Shown in pieces: positions 25,588 through 34,388 of a stretch of 64,000 nt of DNA. The notes beneath the pieces are model-generated. The model had not been told where the DNA came from. It made no database searches and was given only the letters and a program-made list of their open reading frames with translations. Source of the DNA: Actinomycetota bacterium (GTDB lineage Bacteria; Actinomycetota; Acidimicrobiia; Acidimicrobiales; Microtrichaceae); NCBI GenBank assembly GCA_016703525.1, contig JADJBW010000018.1, forward strand, positions 9,373 through 73,372, read 5' to 3'. Every line of letters starts with the position of its first letter. Positions within the stretch are counted from its first letter, which is position 1. The translations under genes and the position numbers were made by a program.

Positions 25588-27674
25588 CGGGTTGGCGCCG
25601 GTTCGGCCCACCAGGTGCGGGCAAGTTCGTGCAGTTCCACCTGGGCCTCGCGCTCGCCGCGTTCGGCGACCCGCTCCCACACATCGTTGTGGAGTTCCCA
25701 GGCGCGCACGTCGTCGTCGAGGGTGATGCGCAGGATCTCGTCGAGGCGCCGCTGCGATGCCGGATCCGCGACCGCGACCAACGCCTCGACGCGACGGTCG
25801 AGGTTGCGCGGCATCAGGTCGGCCGAGCCGAGATAGGTGAGCGGCCGACCGGGTCCGGATCCGTTCGCGAATCGGAAGACCCGGGAGTGTTCGAGATAGC
25901 GGCCCACGATGCTGCGAACCGTGATGTGCTCCGACAGGCCGGGTACCCCGGGTCGGAGGCAGCAGATGCCGCGGACGATGAGCTGGATTCGCACCCCGTC
26001 GGACGACGCGGCGTACAGCTCGTCGATGAGCGCCGGGTCGGCCAGGCTGTTCATCTTCATGATGATCGCCCCGGTTCCGGGAGGTGCGGCGCGCTCGCCG
26101 CGGATCAGCTCGATGAACCCCGAGCGCAGGTGTTCGGGCGCCACGAGCAGTCGGCGATAGCCGGCCTCGCGGCTGTAGCCCGTGAGCACGTTGAAGAGCC
26201 GTTGGACGTCGGTCGCGACGTCGTCGGCCGAGGTGAACACGGCGCAATCCTCGTAGAGCCGGGCCGTGCGCTCGTTGTAGTTGCCGGTGCCGATGTGGCA
26301 ATAGCAGCGCACGCCGTCACCCTCGGCGCGCGCGACGAGCACCACCTTCGTGTGCGTCTTCAGCCCAACCAAGCCGTAGACGACGTGCACGCCGGCACGC
26401 TCCAGGCGCCGCGCCCACTCGATGTTGTTCGCCTCGTCGAAACGCGCCTTCAACTCCACGAGAGCGACGACCTGCTTGCCCGCCTCGGCGGCGCGGATGA
26501 GCGAGGCGATGATGGGGGAATCCCCGGAGGTGCGGTACAGCGTCAGCTTGATCGCCTGCACCTGCGGATCTTCGGATGCCTGGCGGATGAACGTGTCGGT
26601 CGACTCGGAGAACGATTCGTACGGATGCTGCACGAGCAGGTCGCGGCGGCGCAGCACCGAGAACACGTCGACCTCCTCCTCGGCGGGTCGTGCGAGTGCC
26701 CGGGGCGTGATGCGGGGAAGCTGTGGGAACTTCAGGTCGGGCCGGTCGATCGCGTAGATCGACCAGAGGCCACTCAGGTCGAGCGGTGCGTCGTGACGGT
26801 GGGTGTGTTGGTCGTCGACGTCGAGCTCGCGCTGGAGCAGTTCGAGCACCTCGTCGGACATGTCGGCGTGCACCTGCAGCCGGACGGCCTTGCCGAACCG
26901 CCTGCGCCGCACTTCCATTTCGACCGCTGCGAGCAGGTCCTCGGCCTCGGTCTCCTCGAGGGCGAGGTCGGCGTTTCGGGTCACCCGGAAGGCCACGCGA
27001 TGGGCGATGGTCATCCCGTGGAACAACGCGCCGAGGTGTGCCGCAATGAGCTGCTCGAGGGGGATGAAGCGTTCGGCGTCAGGCAGTGCGACGAAGCGGG
27101 GCAGCACCTGCGGCACCTTGACGCGGGCGAAGCGCGTCTCGCCTTCGACGGGGTCGCTGACCTGCACGGCGAGGTTGAGCGACAGATTGGAGATGTACGG
27201 GAAGGGGTGGCCGGGGTCGACCGCGAGCGGCGTGAGCACCGGGAAGATCCGCTGGGCGAACTCGGCGTGCAGGTGCGCCCGATCGGCGTCGTCGAGGTCG
27301 GCCCACGAGACGATGCACACCCCGAGCGACGCGAGCTGCGGGGCGACCTCGTTGAGGTACAGCTTGTCGGCGCGACGGCTGAGCAACCGGACGCGGCGGC
27401 CGATGTGGACGAGTTGCTCTCCAGCGGTCAACCCGTCGGGGCTTCGATCGAGGACCCCGGCGTCGACCCGATCGAGCAGGCCCGCCACGCGCACTTGGAA
27501 GAACTCGTCGAGGTTCTGGCTGAAGATCGCCAGGTACTTGGCGCGCTCGAGCGGCGGCGTCGCCGGATCGACCGCCAAATTGAGTACTCGTTCGTTGAAT
27601 TCGAGCCAGGACAGCTCGCGGTTGATGAACCGTTGACCGCCGTCGTCCACCGCGCCGACGCTACAACTCCACAC
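25584..27674 (-). CDS. ppk1: Polyphosphate kinase 1
   Basis: A 696-residue enzyme that makes polyphosphate from ATP. The N-terminal domain opens with FINRELSWLEFNERVL. The catalytic histidine is in CYCHIGTGNYNERTARLYED, and the second histidine site is in SIVGRYLEHSRVF. The two C-terminal phospholipase-D-like domains are complete. The start is uncertain: GTG 27674 gives a short unconserved leader and GTG 27650 begins just before the conserved region. It is translated with the NUDIX gene (ATGA). Its promoter must share the 125-bp gap with the divergent phoU promoter, where a PHO box lies. Confidence 0.93.
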   Translation of the reverse strand: MWSCSVGAVDDGGQRFINRELSWLEFNERVLNLAVDPATPPLERAKYLAIFSQNLDEFFQVRVAGLLDRVDAGVLDRSPDGLTAGEQLVHIGRRVRLLSRRADKLYLNEVAPQLASLGVCIVSWADLDDADRAHLHAEFAQRIFPVLTPLAVDPGHPFPYISNLSLNLAVQVSDPVEGETRFARVKVPQVLPRFVALPDAERFIPLEQLIAAHLGALFHGMTIAHRVAFRVTRNADLALEETEAEDLLAAVEMEVRRRRFGKAVRLQVHADMSDEVLELLQRELDVDDQHTHRHDAPLDLSGLWSIYAIDRPDLKFPQLPRITPRALARPAEEEVDVFSVLRRRDLLVQHPYESFSESTDTFIRQASEDPQVQAIKLTLYRTSGDSPIIASLIRAAEAGKQVVALVELKARFDEANNIEWARRLERAGVHVVYGLVGLKTHTKVVLVARAEGDGVRCYCHIGTGNYNERTARLYEDCAVFTSADDVATDVQRLFNVLTGYSREAGYRRLLVAPEHLRSGFIELIRGERAAPPGTGAIIMKMNSLADPALIDELYAASSDGVRIQLIVRGICCLRPGVPGLSEHITVRSIVGRYLEHSRVFRFANGSGPGRPLTYLGSADLMPRNLDRRVEALVAVADPASQRRLDEILRITLDDDVRAWELHNDVWERVAERGEREAQVELHELARTWWAEPAPTR

Positions 27675-27738
27675 CCGACATCGGGCCGCCGGAACGGTAA
27701 CGATTCGGCGTTGAGGAGGTGCCGACTGCTGCCGTGTC

Positions 27739-27782
27739 GTTCACCTCTCGTTCACCTCGTGCGCTCGATCGCGTCACCCGCG
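27739..27782 (+). promoter_or_regulatory. PHO box (11-bp direct repeats) upstream of phoU, between ppk1 and phoU
   Basis: GTTCACCTCTC at 27739-27749 and GTTCACCTCGT at 27750-27760 are tandem copies of the actinobacterial PhoP/RegX3 repeat. A third TCACC at 27774-27778 stays on the 11-bp period (27741, 27752, 27774), while the copy at 27763 is degenerate. TACGGT (27788-27793) lies 7-12 bases before GTG 27800, suggesting a -10 and a leaderless phoU transcript. This would place phoU, and perhaps ppk1, under RegX3 encoded just downstream. Confidence 0.7.
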
Positions 27783-27799
27783 TTCTCTACGGTGTGGCC

Positions 27800-28564
27800 G
27801 TGCCCGACAGCGAACCAGAGCTCGATCAGGAACACCGCGTCGAATTCCACTCGAACCTCGGTGACCTTCGCGACGACATCGTGCGCCTCGGCGCCCTCGC
27901 GGTCGAGACAATCGGCCGTGGCACGGCGGCGCTGCTGGACCGTGACCTGCACGCGGCGCAGCGCCTCATCGACTCGGACGACCGGATCGATGCGCTCACG
28001 CTGCGGATCGAGGAGTCGTGCATCCGGCTGATCGCGCTGCAGGCACCGATGGCACGCGACCTTCGCTTCATCGTGAGTTCACTGCGCGTTGCCTCCGAGC
28101 TCGAGCGGACAGCCGACCTGATGGTGAACATCGCGAAGGCGTCTCGGCGCATGTACGACGTGTCGATCGACCCGAAGGTCCGAAGCCTGATCGAGGACAT
28201 GAGCATCGAGGCCGGCTCGCTCACCCGTCGAGCGATCGATGCCTACGCGACCGACGACGAAGCCCTCGCGTCGGCGCTCGACGACATCGACGACACGCTC
28301 GACGATCTGCAGACGTCGTTCATCGAGGCCGTCGTCGCCACACAGCGGGCATCGTCGTCATCCGGCATTCGCGCCGCCGTGCAGTTGGCGCTCATCGGGC
28401 GCTACTACGAGCGCATCGGCGATCATGCGGTGAACATCGGCGAACGCGTGGCCTACATGGTCACCGGCTGGCTCCCGGAGCACGCCGCTCTCGCCCGCGT
28501 CGAGCTGCGCGACCGCCAGGGCGACACCGGGTCATCCGGCACGTTCGACGACGAGCCGACCTGA
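27800..28564 (+). CDS. phoU: Phosphate-signalling regulator PhoU
   Basis: A 254-residue all-helical protein with two PhoU repeats. Conserved E-x-x-x-D motifs occur in RVASELERTADLMVNI and RYYERIGDHAVNIGER, near the ends of the repeats, and bind iron or manganese in the family. PhoU restrains the PstSCAB transporter and the sensor kinase when phosphate is ample. I choose GTG 27800 because TACGGT lies just before it; GTG 27794 is the alternative. The PHO box is immediately upstream. Downstream are senX3 and regX3. Confidence 0.9.
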   Translation: MPDSEPELDQEHRVEFHSNLGDLRDDIVRLGALAVETIGRGTAALLDRDLHAAQRLIDSDDRIDALTLRIEESCIRLIALQAPMARDLRFIVSSLRVASELERTADLMVNIAKASRRMYDVSIDPKVRSLIEDMSIEAGSLTRRAIDAYATDDEALASALDDIDDTLDDLQTSFIEAVVATQRASSSSGIRAAVQLALIGRYYERIGDHAVNIGERVAYMVTGWLPEHAALARVELRDRQGDTGSSGTFDDEPT

Positions 28565-28605
28565 GTGATGTCTGACCTCGCCACGGCCGAACGAACGTCC
28601 GGCGC

Positions 28606-29748
28606 GTGGACGGCAGTCGGCTGATGTTCGGACGGCGCCCCGACCGCCGCGGAACCGACCCGGACCTGACCGATGCCGCAGGTCAGGTGGACGGCCTCGC
28701 GGGGGATGGCTGGGACGAGCCGAGTCCCGGTGACGCCGGGGCGTCGGCCCTCGGCGATCCCCTTCGCGACGCTCTCGACGTGCTGGATCTCGGCGTGGCG
28801 ATCGCCGACAGCGACGGAACGATCAGCTTCGCCAACCGGGCGGCGCAGGTGGTGCTCGATGCCTACGACCATCTGGTGCTCGTTCGTGACCTGCTCGTCG
28901 AGCTGCTCGACGAGGCCGCTGCCGGAGGGTCCACCCGACGCACCATCGAATTGGTCGGCCCGCCGTCGGTCGCGTACGAGCTCACTGCCACGCCGCTGCG
29001 GCCCGGGCGCGTCGTGGTGGTGATCGAGGACGTCACCGAGCGGCGCCGGGTCGACCATGTGCGACGTGACTTCGTGGCGAACATCAGTCATGAGATGAAG
29101 ACGCCGATCGGCGCGCTCGGTCTATTGGCCGACACCCTTGCCGACGAGACCGACCCCGAGTCGATGCGCCGTCTTGCGGGCCGCCTCGCCGGCGAAGTGG
29201 TGCGCATTTCCGCCACCGTCGACGATCTGCTGGAGCTCAGCCGCATCGAGTTCGGCGACGAGATGGAGGTCGATCGAGTCGACCTGCGGCCCGTACTCGC
29301 CGAGGCCGTGCAGCGCCTCGCGTCGGCCGCCGCGGGGCGCGAGATCACCGTGGACGTGATGGTGAGCGAACCGGTGCACGTCTCCGGCGACGCCCGCCAG
29401 CTCGCGAGCGCGGTTTCCAACCTGGTCGACAACGCCATCAAGTACAGCCCCAAGGGCGGGCAGGTGCGGGTGACGGCCACGCGAGGCCCGGACCGCCGTG
29501 TCGCGGTTGCCGTTGCCGACGACGGATGCGGCATCCCCGCGCGCGACCTCGACCGGATCTTCGAACGGTTCTACCGCGTCGACCGCGCCCGAAGCCGCGA
29601 GACCGGCGGCACCGGCCTCGGCCTGTCGATCGTGCGTCACATCGCGCACAACCACGGGGGCGAGGTCCGCGTCGCATCCCGCGAGGGTCGGGGCTCGACC
29701 TTCACCATCTTCCTGCCGGCCCTGCCGCCGAACGAGGTTTCATCATGA
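28606..29748 (+). CDS. senX3: SenX3-like phosphate-sensing histidine kinase (no membrane segment seen)
   Basis: A 380-residue kinase. A PAS-like domain (about 50-135; LDVLDLGVAIADSDGTI) is followed by HisKA with FVANISHEMKTPIGAL (phosphoacceptor His) and HATPase_c with NLVDNAIKY (N box), DDGCGIP (G1) and GGTGLGLSI (G2). The domain order and order of genes match actinobacterial SenX3. Unlike mycobacterial SenX3, no N-terminal membrane helices are visible, so it may be soluble or recruited to PstSCAB-PhoU. The start GTG 28606 is uncertain; ATG 28624 is possible. The stop overlaps the regX3 start (ATGA). Confidence 0.88.
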   Translation: MDGSRLMFGRRPDRRGTDPDLTDAAGQVDGLAGDGWDEPSPGDAGASALGDPLRDALDVLDLGVAIADSDGTISFANRAAQVVLDAYDHLVLVRDLLVELLDEAAAGGSTRRTIELVGPPSVAYELTATPLRPGRVVVVIEDVTERRRVDHVRRDFVANISHEMKTPIGALGLLADTLADETDPESMRRLAGRLAGEVVRISATVDDLLELSRIEFGDEMEVDRVDLRPVLAEAVQRLASAAAGREITVDVMVSEPVHVSGDARQLASAVSNLVDNAIKYSPKGGQVRVTATRGPDRRVAVAVADDGCGIPARDLDRIFERFYRVDRARSRETGGTGLGLSIVRHIAHNHGGEVRVASREGRGSTFTIFLPALPPNEVSS

Positions 29749-30452
29749 GCGCTCCCGTCATCCTCCTGGTCGAGGACGAGCCGTCGTATGTCGAAGCGCT
29801 CGAGGTCGGGCTCAAGCGTGAGGGCTTCGTGGTCGAGGTCGCACGAGATGGCGTGGAGGCGCTCGCTCGCTTCGACATCGTTCAGCCGGACCTGGTGTTG
29901 CTCGACGTCATGCTGCCGGGGATCTCGGGCATCGACGTGTGCCGGGAGCTTCGGACGCGTTCGTCGGTACCGATCATCATGGTGACCGCGAAGTCGACCG
30001 AGATCGACACCGTCGTGGGGCTCGAGGTGGGCGCGGACGACTACGTCACGAAGCCCTACCGCCTGCGAGAGCTCGTGGCGCGGGTGCGTGCCGTCCTTCG
30101 CCGGCGCGGCACCGACGCCGCCGAGGCCGCCGGTGCACCCGGTGATGTGGTGGAGGTGGCCGATGTGCGTATCGACGTCGACAGCCGCGAGGTGACGGTG
30201 CGGTCCGAGCTGATCGCGCTTCCGCTGAAGGAGTACGAACTGTTGCTCGTGTTGATGGAGAACGCCGGTCGGGTGCTCACCCGATCGCAGCTCATCGCCC
30301 GGGTGTGGGGCTACGACTACGTCGGCGACATGAAGACGCTCGATGTGCACGTCAAGCGGTTGCGGGCCAAGGTCGAGACCGAACCGGCGCACCCGACGCG
30401 CATCGTCACGGTCCGCGGCGTCGGCTACAAGTTCGCCGTGCCCCGCGGCTGA
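29745..30452 (+). CDS. regX3: RegX3-like response regulator of the PHO regulon
   Basis: A 235-residue OmpR/PhoB-family regulator. The receiver domain has the acidic pocket (LVEDEP), the phosphorylated Asp in LVLLDVMLPG, the Thr in IMVTAKS and the Lys in YVTKPYR. The winged-helix domain follows (about 135-232) with TLDVHVKRLRAKVE. It would bind the 11-bp PHO repeats upstream of phoU. It is coupled to senX3 by the ATGA overlap. Confidence 0.92.
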   Translation: MSAPVILLVEDEPSYVEALEVGLKREGFVVEVARDGVEALARFDIVQPDLVLLDVMLPGISGIDVCRELRTRSSVPIIMVTAKSTEIDTVVGLEVGADDYVTKPYRLRELVARVRAVLRRRGTDAAEAAGAPGDVVEVADVRIDVDSREVTVRSELIALPLKEYELLLVLMENAGRVLTRSQLIARVWGYDYVGDMKTLDVHVKRLRAKVETEPAHPTRIVTVRGVGYKFAVPRG

Positions 30453-30506
30453 ACGCGGGCCGTCGCTCGGCCGCCGCGACCGAACGATCGGCCTACGATC
30501 GCACCC

Positions 30507-31850
30507 GTGAACGCGCCCGTGACCCCGCCATCTCGGACGCGGCGCGCAGCGGGAAGCACCGACTGGAGTTCGCCCTTCTCGCGGCTCGCGATCGCACACA
30601 CGGCGTCGGTCTGCGGCGAGGCCCTCCTTGCCATCTCGCTCGCCGGGTCGCTGTTCTTCAAGGTCGACCCGGCCCAGGGGCGCGAGAAGGTCCTGCTGGG
30701 TCTGGCGCTCACCATGGCGCCGTTCGCGCTGGTCGGACCGCTGATCGGCCCTGCGATCGACCGCGTCCGCGGCGGACATCGCGTGGTGATCGTGGCCACG
30801 ATGGTGCTGCGAGCCGTCGTGGCAGCGGCCATGGTTCCGGCGGTGGCCGACGGTTCGCTGCTGCTGTTTCCCGAGGCGTTCCTGATGCTCGTGCTCGGGA
30901 AGACCTACCAGGTGGCGAAGGCGGCGGTCGTGCCATCGATGATCGAGGGCGAGACCGTGCTGGTCGAGGCCAACTCGAAGCTCCAGCTGCTCGCAGGGTT
31001 GGCATCGGTGTGCGGCGGCCTCCCCGGGTTCGTCCTGCTCCAGATCGGACCCGAGTGGGTGGTGGTGGCGACGGCGCTCACGTTCGGTGCCGCCTCGAAG
31101 CTCGCTCTGGCGCTCCCCCGCGTGCGCGAGACGGAGGCATCGGACGACCACGTGGCCGCGGGCGAGGAGGAGCTGCGCGGTTCCGAGCTGATCCGCTCCA
31201 CGGCGGCGATGACGGCCCTTCGCTCGGTCGTGGGGTTCACGACGTTCCTGCTCGCGTTCGAGTTGCGGTCGCAACCCGATGTCTCGGTGGCGAAGCTGGC
31301 GGCGGTCGCAGTGCGACAGACCGAGCTGTATCGGCGGCTGTCGCCCAACGCGCCCCCGCTTCGCCTGCCCGAGGGTCCGCCGTCGTGGTATTTCGGCGCC
31401 GTCCTGAGCGCAAGCATCCTCGGTGGGTTGGTGGGCGCCGCGGTGGCCCCGGCGCTGCGGCGACAGGTGGCCGAGGAACGGATACTCGCCGCCTCCACCC
31501 TCATCGCTGCGCTCGGCGGGGTGCTGGCCGTCGTGGTCGACGGGCTGGTCGGGCTCGTCGGGTTCGCCGGTCTCGTCGCCGTGTCGGCGGCATTGGGCAA
31601 GCAGGCCTTCGACGCCATCGTGCAGCGGCGTGCGCCCGACGCCGATCGCGGTCGGGTGTTCGCGCGTTTCGAGTCCCGGTTCCAAGTGGCCTGGGTGGTC
31701 GGCGGGATCATTCCCACTGCGCTGACGATCCCGACACCCGCGGGGGCCGCGCTGGTGGCGATGATTGGGGTCGCGTCGCTCGCCGTCATGCTCGGAGCCC
31801 AGGTGCCGGATCGCCCTGTCGGCCGCAAGCGTCGAGCGGCGGCACCGTAA
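30507..31850 (+). CDS. MFS-type membrane transporter
   Basis: A 447-residue membrane protein with about 11-12 hydrophobic segments. PLIGPAIDRVRGG between helices 2 and 3 resembles the conserved MFS loop, and two six-helix halves are separated by a long charged loop with sequences around 190-280. This fits efflux members of the family (MFS_3-like). The substrate is unknown. It starts at GTG/ATG-like 30507 (MNAPVTPPS), about 54 bp after regX3, and need not be co-regulated with it. Confidence 0.75.
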   Translation: MNAPVTPPSRTRRAAGSTDWSSPFSRLAIAHTASVCGEALLAISLAGSLFFKVDPAQGREKVLLGLALTMAPFALVGPLIGPAIDRVRGGHRVVIVATMVLRAVVAAAMVPAVADGSLLLFPEAFLMLVLGKTYQVAKAAVVPSMIEGETVLVEANSKLQLLAGLASVCGGLPGFVLLQIGPEWVVVATALTFGAASKLALALPRVRETEASDDHVAAGEEELRGSELIRSTAAMTALRSVVGFTTFLLAFELRSQPDVSVAKLAAVAVRQTELYRRLSPNAPPLRLPEGPPSWYFGAVLSASILGGLVGAAVAPALRRQVAEERILAASTLIAALGGVLAVVVDGLVGLVGFAGLVAVSAALGKQAFDAIVQRRAPDADRGRVFARFESRFQVAWVVGGIIPTALTIPTPAGAALVAMIGVASLAVMLGAQVPDRPVGRKRRAAAP

Positions 31851-31918
31851 CCGACGACCGCGACGACCGTGACGACCGACGTGGCGGGCGTGCCGGCGGG
31901 CGTCGCCCGGCCCTCGTG

Positions 31919-33232
31919 CTACTGGTCCAGGTCGGGGAAGTCCGGAATCTCGGGCAGGTCGTCGCTGCCGGGCAGATCGGTCAGATCGGCGGCGATGCCG
32001 ACGCGGGCGAGCCACAGCCCCGGCGCCGCCAACTCGGCGGGCGTCGGCAGGTGCTCGACCCGGCTCCACAGCGAGTTCAGCGCCTCTGCCCCGGCACGCT
32101 GGACCACGCCGTCCACGAAGCCCGACCCCGCGTCGATCTTGGCCTGCGTCAGCTCCAGCCCGAACAGTCGCTCGATGAATCGCGTCGCCTGGTCGGCTTC
32201 GACGCGTCGGCGGCGCATCGCCTCGCCGACCATCGCCGAGGACCCGAGGAGGCGGGACCCGATCGTGTCGACAACCCAGTCGACGTACCCCTCGATGCAC
32301 CCGACGAGCGAGTCGATCATTGGCAGCACTGCCCGCTGATCGTCGGACCGGATCGTGGAGAACATGACGTCGGGATTGGCGAGCATGTCCTGCAGCCGAG
32401 CGAGCCCCATCGGATCGTCGGGGGTGATGTCGCCGAGTTGCTCGGCGAGGCGTTCGGGGTCGGCGCGGAAGGTCGACGCATGCTGGGTGAGCAGCTCCGT
32501 CAGCCGGGAGCGGACATGGGGCGTGGACAACACCGCCTGGTGCGCCATCTCGTGCAGACAAATCCACAGCCGCAGGTCGTCGGCCGGAAGGCTCCACTCG
32601 GCACCGAACGCGTCGACCGCGGACGCCACCACCATCACGTCGGTGCCGGCCGGGCGGGGGATCGGTAGGTCGAATGAACCGAGGGCTCGACGGCCGAGTT
32701 GGCCGACCGTCGACGACGCCAGCGACGTGAGCATCGCCGGGCCCATCATCTGGCTCATCGAGTTGACGAGCGCGCTCATGTCGAGGCCGGCCGGCAACAT
32801 CGACGACAACTCGTCGATGTCGTCGCGGTCGAGATCATCGAGCTGTGCCCGCATCATCGCCGTGAGCGACGTCGCCAGGTGCTCGAAGATCGGCTTGTAG
32901 TCGTCGACGGTCTGCGCGCTCCACTGGCCGCGGTTCACAGCGATCACCCGGATGCCGTGTTGGATCGACGGGTGCACCTCCATCACTGCTCCCAGGTGCA
33001 GCTCGGCGACTCGCGCGAGTTCTTCGTAGTGCATGCGTGCGATCGGATCGATGTTGGGCTCGGAGTCGCCCTCCGCGGCGATGGCCGCGGCCATCTGGCG
33101 CGCTTGATCCCAGGTTGCGCCGGGGGCGACGCCGGAGAAGCGACGGAGCAGCTCGGCGAACTGCTCGCCGAAGGGGCCATCCGGCGAGGCCCCGAACGGG
33201 TCGAATGGACTGGGGCCGCTCATCGTGCGCAT
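31919..33232 (-). CDS. DUF2342 zinc-dependent metalloprotease
   Basis: A 437-residue protein of the DUF2342 family, named 'zinc-dependent metalloprotease' and often linked with F420-producing actinobacteria. The HExxH motif is LHEMAH near residue 228, with a Glu 50-70 residues later as possible third ligand. The rest is helical with Met-rich segments (SMSQMMGPAML). In M. tuberculosis the homologue Rv3195 lies beside a YlbL-type protease and UPF0182 (Rv3194c, Rv3193c); here those are about 10-20 kb away. Start choices are ATG 33232 and ATG 33223. It diverges from the SDR gene. Confidence 0.85.
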   Translation of the reverse strand: MRTMSGPSPFDPFGASPDGPFGEQFAELLRRFSGVAPGATWDQARQMAAAIAAEGDSEPNIDPIARMHYEELARVAELHLGAVMEVHPSIQHGIRVIAVNRGQWSAQTVDDYKPIFEHLATSLTAMMRAQLDDLDRDDIDELSSMLPAGLDMSALVNSMSQMMGPAMLTSLASSTVGQLGRRALGSFDLPIPRPAGTDVMVVASAVDAFGAEWSLPADDLRLWICLHEMAHQAVLSTPHVRSRLTELLTQHASTFRADPERLAEQLGDITPDDPMGLARLQDMLANPDVMFSTIRSDDQRAVLPMIDSLVGCIEGYVDWVVDTIGSRLLGSSAMVGEAMRRRRVEADQATRFIERLFGLELTQAKIDAGSGFVDGVVQRAGAEALNSLWSRVEHLPTPAELAAPGLWLARVGIAADLTDLPGSDDLPEIPDFPDLDQ

Positions 33233-33284
33233 CGTAGGTGCGAGAGCGGGTACCGCGGACCGTCGCGCCGACCAGGATCTCAGG

Positions 33285-34349
33285 ATGTCACAGCCGCACG
33301 TGGAATCTCAGCCGTTGCGCCGGGTCGTGATCGACCACGCCGAGTCGGAACTGGGTCGGCGTCTCGTCGCCACCCTGGCCGATGATCCCGGCGCCGAGGT
33401 CGTCGCTGCGGACCGCGTGATCGAGGAGTACGCGTCCGGTCCGGCGCCGTCGACCGGCGCGATCGACGTGATCCTGCTCGCCCCCGGACACGGACCAGAG
33501 ATCGACGGGTCGACGCTGGGCGGCGTCGATGTCGCATCCGTCCGTCTGCTCGTTCGGCGGCTTGAGGCGGTGGGAGCGCGAGCCAACAGCGTGGTCGTCG
33601 TCTCCTCCGCGATGGTCTACGGCGCCGAGCCCGACAATCCGCTGCCGCTCACCGAGGACGCCCCGCGTCGACCGGCGCCCGACTCGCCGTTCGCCGAGGC
33701 GAAGGTGGCGCTGGAGAACGAGGCGGTCAGGAGCGGACAGGTGCTCGGGGGCGCTCCCGTGGCGGTGTTGCGGCCATGCCTCGTCGTCGCCCCCACGCAG
33801 GCGGCGGTCAACTGGCTGTCGCGATCGCTGTGGCACGGTCCGACGGCGCGGCTCGGAAGCGTCGACCCGCCCCGGCAGTACCTGCACATCGACGACCTGG
33901 TTCGGGCGATCGACCATGCTCGGCGGCACCGCCTGGACGGCGCGTTCAACGTTGCGCCATCGGACTGGATCTCGTCGTCGCGCCAACTCGAACTCGCGGG
34001 GCGCCCCGCGGCGGTCCGCGTCCCGGATCCGGTGGCCCACCGGGTCGCCGAGATCGGCTGGCGGTTCCTCGTGACCTCCACGCCTCCCGACATCGTCGCG
34101 TACGCAATGCGAGCCTGGGTCGTGTCGAGCGATCGGCTGCGCGCCACCGGCTGGGAGCCGAGGTTCGAGAGCGCGGAGGTGTTCGTGATCGGCCATCACG
34201 AGTCGTGGTGGTCGAAGCTCAGCGCCCGGCGACGCCAGGACCTGTCGCTCGTCGGGCTGGCCGTGCTGGCGGCGGCCGCATCGGGTGGCGCCGGTTCGGT
34301 GGTCCGCCACGCCGTGCGCGGCCGACAGGTCGGCGCTCCGGGTCGGTAG
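33285..34349 (+). CDS. Atypical NAD-dependent epimerase/dehydratase-like (SDR) protein with C-terminal hydrophobic tail
   Basis: A 354-residue extended SDR. It keeps the VVVVSSAMVYGAEP and PDSPFAEAKVALENEA blocks and QYLHIDDLV. Two catalytic features are changed: the N-terminal nucleotide loop reads DHAESELGRR, lacking the usual GxxGxxG, and the catalytic Tyr of YxxxK is Phe in FAEAK. It may be a non-enzymatic or differently acting SDR. A hydrophobic stretch near the C-terminus (LVGLAVLAAAASGGAGSVV) may be a membrane anchor. It starts at ATG 33285, divergent from the DUF2342 gene. Confidence 0.75.
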   Translation: MSQPHVESQPLRRVVIDHAESELGRRLVATLADDPGAEVVAADRVIEEYASGPAPSTGAIDVILLAPGHGPEIDGSTLGGVDVASVRLLVRRLEAVGARANSVVVVSSAMVYGAEPDNPLPLTEDAPRRPAPDSPFAEAKVALENEAVRSGQVLGGAPVAVLRPCLVVAPTQAAVNWLSRSLWHGPTARLGSVDPPRQYLHIDDLVRAIDHARRHRLDGAFNVAPSDWISSSRQLELAGRPAAVRVPDPVAHRVAEIGWRFLVTSTPPDIVAYAMRAWVVSSDRLRATGWEPRFESAEVFVIGHHESWWSKLSARRRQDLSLVGLAVLAAAASGGAGSVVRHAVRGRQVGAPGR

Positions 34350-34388
34350 GTCGGCCACCGGATCGCGGCGCCGATCGGCGTCGCGTCG

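Noticed and set aside
29637..32597. 986-codon open frame on the minus strand
   Set aside because: Antisense to senX3, regX3 and the MFS gene; the sequence is His/Arg-rich and lacks motifs.
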